64,000 nt of DNA from Aeromicrobium fastidiosum (lineage in GTDB: Bacteria > Actinomycetota > Actinomycetes > Propionibacteriales > Nocardioidaceae), in the NCBI RefSeq assembly GCF_017876595.1, contig NZ_JAGIOG010000001.1, positions 372,001-436,000 of the forward strand, written 5' to 3'. Position numbers and translations under genes: made by a program. A model generated the notes under the pieces. That model was not told the origin of the DNA. It worked only from the letters and a program-made list of their open reading frames with translations, and made no database searches. Positions 60,853-64,000 of this stretch are shown piece after piece (the first letter of the stretch is position 1; each line of letters opens with the position of its first letter).

Positions 60853-62079
60853 ATGCGCCGCATCCTTCCCCTGCTCGCCGCCTCCGTCATGGGCCTCGGC
60901 CTCGTCACCGCCGTCCCGACCTCGGCCTCGGCGGCCTCCGACCAGAGCGCCTTCAACCGCTGGACGTCCACCTCCGACTTCGCCGCCGGCACCGCCAAGG
61001 GGCTCGCCGCGAAGTCCGGCCGCATGACGATCGGCACCGGCACGACCGGCACGACGTACAAGGACCCTCGCGTCTCCGGCCGCAAGAAGTCGTACGACAA
61101 GGGCTCGTGGCAGAGCCCGTGGCAGTCGACCGGCTTCGGCGCGACCTCGCTGATCCCCTCGTGGAGCATCACGACGCCCGGCGGCACTTGGGCCCGCATC
61201 GACGTCCGGGTGCGCAACGCCTCCGGAGTCGGCAGCTGGGACACCGTCGCCCGCTGGGCCGGCAGCACGTCGCGGGTCAAGCGGTCCTCCTACCCCGCGC
61301 AGGCCGACGACATCGCGCGACTCTCGACCGACACCGTGATCGCCAACGCCGGACAGAGCTTCGACCGCTACCAGGTGCGGGTCATCCTGCACCGCCCCAA
61401 GGGCAGCAAGTCCACCCCCACGCTGCACGCCGTCAACGCCGTCGCCGCGACGTTCACCACCCGCTCCGCCCCCACCAGCGCCACGACCATGACCGCCGCC
61501 ACCGAGCTGGCCGTGCCCCAGTCGTCCCAGATGATCCACCGCGGCGAGTTCCCGCAGTGGGGCGGCGGTGGCGAGGCATGGTGCTCCCCCACGTCGACCT
61601 CGATGGTCATGCGGTTCTTCGGCCGCGGGCCCTCGGCCTCGGCCTACTCGTGGTCGCGCTTCGCCGACTCGTTCGTCGACCACGCCGCCCGCTACACGTA
61701 CGACCACCAGTACAAGGGCACCGGCAACTGGCCGTTCAACACTGCCTACGCGGCGGGCTACTCCCTCGACGCCTACGTGACGCGGCTCGGCTCGCTGCGC
61801 GACGCGGAGGCCTACATCCGCGCCGGCATCCCGCTGGTCGCCTCGGTCGCCTTCGGCCGCGGACAGCTCACGGGCGCCCCGATCTCGTCGACGCCGGGCC
61901 ACCTGCTGGTCATCCGAGGGTTCACCGCGACGGGCGACGTCATCGTCAACGACCCGGCGGGGTCGAAGAACTCGAACGTCCGCCGGGTCTACTCCCGTGC
62001 GCAGCTCGAGAGGGCGTGGCTGGGCGGCAGCGGCGGCGTCGTCTACGTCATCCGACCCGACAGCGTCCCGCTCCCCTGA
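60853..62079 (+). CDS. Secreted C39-like (papain-fold) peptidase
   Basis: The product is 408 residues. The signal peptide ends near TSASAAS (about residue 28). The first half is a beta-rich domain of unknown type. The second half is Peptidase_C39_2-like: catalytic Cys in GGEAWCSPTSTSMVM, His in TPGHLLVIRGF, and Asn/Asp in VNDPAGSKN. It would act outside the cell; the substrate is unknown. The ATG at 60853 has TACCAT 6 nt upstream. It is divergent from cysS. Confidence 0.87.
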   Translation: MRRILPLLAASVMGLGLVTAVPTSASAASDQSAFNRWTSTSDFAAGTAKGLAAKSGRMTIGTGTTGTTYKDPRVSGRKKSYDKGSWQSPWQSTGFGATSLIPSWSITTPGGTWARIDVRVRNASGVGSWDTVARWAGSTSRVKRSSYPAQADDIARLSTDTVIANAGQSFDRYQVRVILHRPKGSKSTPTLHAVNAVAATFTTRSAPTSATTMTAATELAVPQSSQMIHRGEFPQWGGGGEAWCSPTSTSMVMRFFGRGPSASAYSWSRFADSFVDHAARYTYDHQYKGTGNWPFNTAYAAGYSLDAYVTRLGSLRDAEAYIRAGIPLVASVAFGRGQLTGAPISSTPGHLLVIRGFTATGDVIVNDPAGSKNSNVRRVYSRAQLERAWLGGSGGVVYVIRPDSVPLP

Positions 62080-62090
62080 CCCAGCCCGCC

Positions 62091-62109
62091 CCTTGAGCTT
62101 GTCGAAAGG
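62091..62109. other. Short motif CCTTGAGCTTGTCGAAAGG between convergent genes
   Basis: A 19-bp imperfect palindrome lies right at the stop of the molybdopterin enzyme gene. Near-identical CTTTCGACAAGCTCAAGG strings are, to my memory, dispersed in many unrelated high-GC genomes. A terminator-like or repeat role is possible. Confidence 0.35.
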
Positions 62110-63612
62110 TCAGCCGACCGAGACCGTGATGCCGTCGTAGCCCGTGGCACCATCCGGCAGCACGTCGGCCCGCTCGGCGGTCTGCGTCGCACCCGTCGCG
62201 TCGGTGGCCCGCACCTGGATGTCGTGGCGACCCGGCTCGGCGTCCCAGTCGATGCTCCACTGCACCCACGTGTCGGGGTTCGGCGCCACCGCGAGCGTCG
62301 CCTCGCGCCAGTCGGCGTCGTCGATCCTGACCTCGACCCGTTCGATGCCGACGTGCTGGGCCCACGCGACACCGGCGATCGTCATGGTGCCCGCGTCGAC
62401 CGTGCTGCCGTCGGCCGGGACGTCGATGCGTGACTGCGTCTTGACGGGTCCCCGTTCGCCCCAGCCGCGCTGGGTCCAGTAGGCCTCGAAGTCGGCGAAC
62501 CGGGTGACCTCCCAGTCTGTGACCCACTTGGTCGCCGAGACGTAGCCATAGAGCCCCGGCACGACCTGGCGCACCGGGAAACCGTGCGGCACCGGCAGCG
62601 GCTCGCCGTTCATGGTCAGGGCCAGCAGGGCGTCGCGGCCGTCCATCAACGCGTCGATCGGCGTGCCGCACGTCCAGCCGTCCTCCGACGTCGACAGCAG
62701 GGCGTCGGCACCGGCCCGGACACCGACCTCCTCGAGGATGCCCTTGATCGGAACGCCTCCCCACACGGTGTTGCCGATCAGGTCGCCGCCGACCTCGTTG
62801 GATACGCAGCAGATCGTGATCCACGCGTCGGTCAGGCCGCGGTCGAGCAGGTCCTGGTACGACAGCGTCAGCTCGCGATCGACCATGCCGTGGATGCGCA
62901 GCCTCCACTCGGCCGGGTCGATCAGGGGTGCCTGCAGGGCCGTGTCGATGCGGTAGAAGTCGCGGTTGGACGTCAGCCAGGGCGCCTGCCCCTGGATGTC
63001 GAGATCGGCCCCGGCCGGGACGACGACGGCGCGGGTCGGGATCTTCAGCGCGGCGCGGGCCCGCTCGACGACCTCGCGACGGCGGTGCCGCGACGCGAGG
63101 GCCTGGCCGGCGGCACCCACCACGACGGTCGCGACGGCGACCGCGGCAGCCGTGCGCAGGAAGATGCGGCGCGACGCGTCGACCGTCGTGTGCTGGCCCT
63201 CGCGGAGCAGCAGCTGCAGCACCCCCATCAGCACGACACCCCCGGCCACAGAGGCGAAGACGCCCTCAGGCGACGCGTACGGGCGCGACAGCACCGACGC
63301 GACCGCGAGGACGACGAGGACCGCGACGAGGGAGAACGCCGCGAGACGTCGGGTCTGCCACCACCGCCCGACGACGCCGCCGAGCACGAGGATCGCGACG
63401 GCGACGCTCGCGACGGCCAACGGCTTGTCGCCCGTGCCGACGACCCCGATGATGGCCTCGGCCACGGGGCCGGGGGTCAGGGCGATGACCGACTGCCCCA
63501 CCGACAGCAGCGGCGACTCCCGGAGGTCGAGCACCGCGGCGAGGGCCTCGCTGGCCGCGATCGCGGCCGCTGCGGCCAGCACGCCGGCTGCGGTCGTCGC
63601 ACGAGATCTCAC
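62110..63612 (-). CDS. Membrane-anchored molybdopterin-dependent oxidoreductase (sulfite oxidase family)
   Basis: The product is 500 residues. Four or five hydrophobic segments (about 1-170) are followed by a twin-domain periplasm-facing part. The molybdenum domain has [22 protein letters not shown] (residues ~275-297), where a Cys would ligate Mo, and [15 protein letters not shown]. The C-terminal dimerisation domain has ITIAGVAW-like strands ([14 protein letters not shown]). Its substrate is not necessarily sulfite. The start is GTG at 63612 (GAGG upstream); the ATG at 63660 would extend into the ispF promoter. Confidence 0.88.
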   Translation of the reverse strand: MRSRATTAAGVLAAAAAIAASEALAAVLDLRESPLLSVGQSVIALTPGPVAEAIIGVVGTGDKPLAVASVAVAILVLGGVVGRWWQTRRLAAFSLVAVLVVLAVASVLSRPYASPEGVFASVAGGVVLMGVLQLLLREGQHTTVDASRRIFLRTAAAVAVATVVVGAAGQALASRHRRREVVERARAALKIPTRAVVVPAGADLDIQGQAPWLTSNRDFYRIDTALQAPLIDPAEWRLRIHGMVDRELTLSYQDLLDRGLTDAWITICCVSNEVGGDLIGNTVWGGVPIKGILEEVGVRAGADALLSTSEDGWTCGTPIDALMDGRDALLALTMNGEPLPVPHGFPVRQVVPGLYGYVSATKWVTDWEVTRFADFEAYWTQRGWGERGPVKTQSRIDVPADGSTVDAGTMTIAGVAWAQHVGIERVEVRIDDADWREATLAVAPNPDTWVQWSIDWDAEPGRHDIQVRATDATGATQTAERADVLPDGATGYDGITVSVG

Positions 63613-63669
63613 CCGGTCATCCTCGCGCGCGGCACCAACCCGCGCCGGATGAACTGGCATGATCGCGGT

Positions 63670-64000
63670 GTGACTTCCGCGCGCATCGGCATCGGCACCG
63701 ACGTCCACCGGCTCGTCGACGGTCGCCCGATGTGGCTCGCCGGACTCGAGTGGCCAGACGAGCCGCAGGGACTCGAGGGACACTCCGACGGCGACTGCGT
63801 GGCCCACGCGATCGTCGACGCGGTGCTCGGAGCCGCGGGACTCGGCGACATCGGCAGCCACTTCGGCACGTCCGACCCGCAGTGGTCAGGTGCCGCGGGG
63901 GCCGACTTTCTGGTCGAGACGGCCCGCCGCCTGGACGAGCACGGCTGGACCGTCGGCAACGTGTCGGTGCAGGTCATCGGCAACCGCCCGAAGATCGGAC
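63670..64000 (+). CDS. ispF: 2-C-methyl-D-erythritol 2,4-cyclodiphosphate synthase, 5' part
   Basis: The first 110 codons are visible and run off the right edge. IspF acts in the MEP isoprenoid pathway. Metal ligands are in GTDVHRL (Asp11, His13), the [11 protein letters not shown] signature is present, and [11 protein letters not shown] follows. The start is GTG at 63670 with CATGAT 6 nt upstream. In many actinobacteria ispD-ispF-cysS-rlmB are neighbours; here two unrelated genes separate ispF from cysS. Confidence 0.93.
   Translation, partial: MTSARIGIGTDVHRLVDGRPMWLAGLEWPDEPQGLEGHSDGDCVAHAIVDAVLGAAGLGDIGSHFGTSDPQWSGAAGADFLVETARRLDEHGWTVGNVSVQVIGNRPKIG

Noticed and set aside
59652..62096. 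814-residue open frame on the plus strand
   Set aside because: It is a shadow of cysS and of the secreted peptidase in another frame, with no recognisable domain.

Overview
The window is high-GC DNA with dense genes and short spacers. It uses GTG and TTG starts freely, and many genes seem to be transcribed without a leader. Actinobacterial marker families are present: DUF3263, LytR_C, an AldR/Ald pair, a DUF222-HNH protein, and a CysO-like carrier. The gene set suggests Propionibacteriales, most like Aeromicrobium or Nocardioides. That placement is inference. No rRNA, CRISPR array, prophage or classical insertion sequence is visible. There is one tRNA, tRNA-Thr(UGU).

Layout. 1-3.7 kb: a polytopic membrane protein cut by the left edge, a cold-shock protein, and an operon of a threonine-synthase-family enzyme and a CysO/MoaD-like carrier under a SAM riboswitch. 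3.7-4.9 kb: a Vsr/DUF559-fold gene bracketed by inverted copies of a 48-bp palindrome. 4.9-10.7 kb: trehalose synthesis (otsB, otsA), envelope and oxidoreductase genes, and an ABC-F ATPase. 10.7-25 kb: acetyltransferases, aldR/ald, transporters, ung, fdhD, a GAF-PP2C phosphatase and an AidB-like flavoprotein. 25-34.4 kb: regulators, a DHA2 drug exporter, an STAS protein and an anti-sigma-type kinase, a desaturase with its reductase and regulator, and an HNH protein. 34.5-46.2 kb: PcaL and a tightly packed polyamine-catabolism operon with a divergent PucR regulator and a further FAD oxidase. 46.3-52 kb: mmuM, an alcohol dehydrogenase, the tRNA, a lipoprotein, and a PLP-enzyme/FAD-oxidase pair. 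52-58.3 kb: an organosulfur-scavenging cluster (SfnG, DszC-like, OsmC, SfnB-like, SsuD-like, and a flavin reductase on the other strand) behind a short Cys-containing leader ORF. 58.3-64 kb: rlmB, cysS, a secreted C39-like peptidase, a sulfite-oxidase-family membrane protein and the start of ispF.

How it works together. Two sulfur circuits stand out. One is a SAM-sensing switch over a ThrC-like/CysO-like pair, which suggests methionine-branch chemistry. The other is a probable cysteine-responsive leader over sulfone and sulfonate oxygenases. The polyamine block would convert putrescine through 4-aminobutanal to GABA and succinate semialdehyde, and C3 by-products through malonate semialdehyde.

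The most unusual DNA is a dispersed 48-bp palindrome family. It has four copies of identical length, two of them in inverted orientation around the DUF559-type gene. Further single palindromes lie at 14.6, 47.3 and 48.6 kb.
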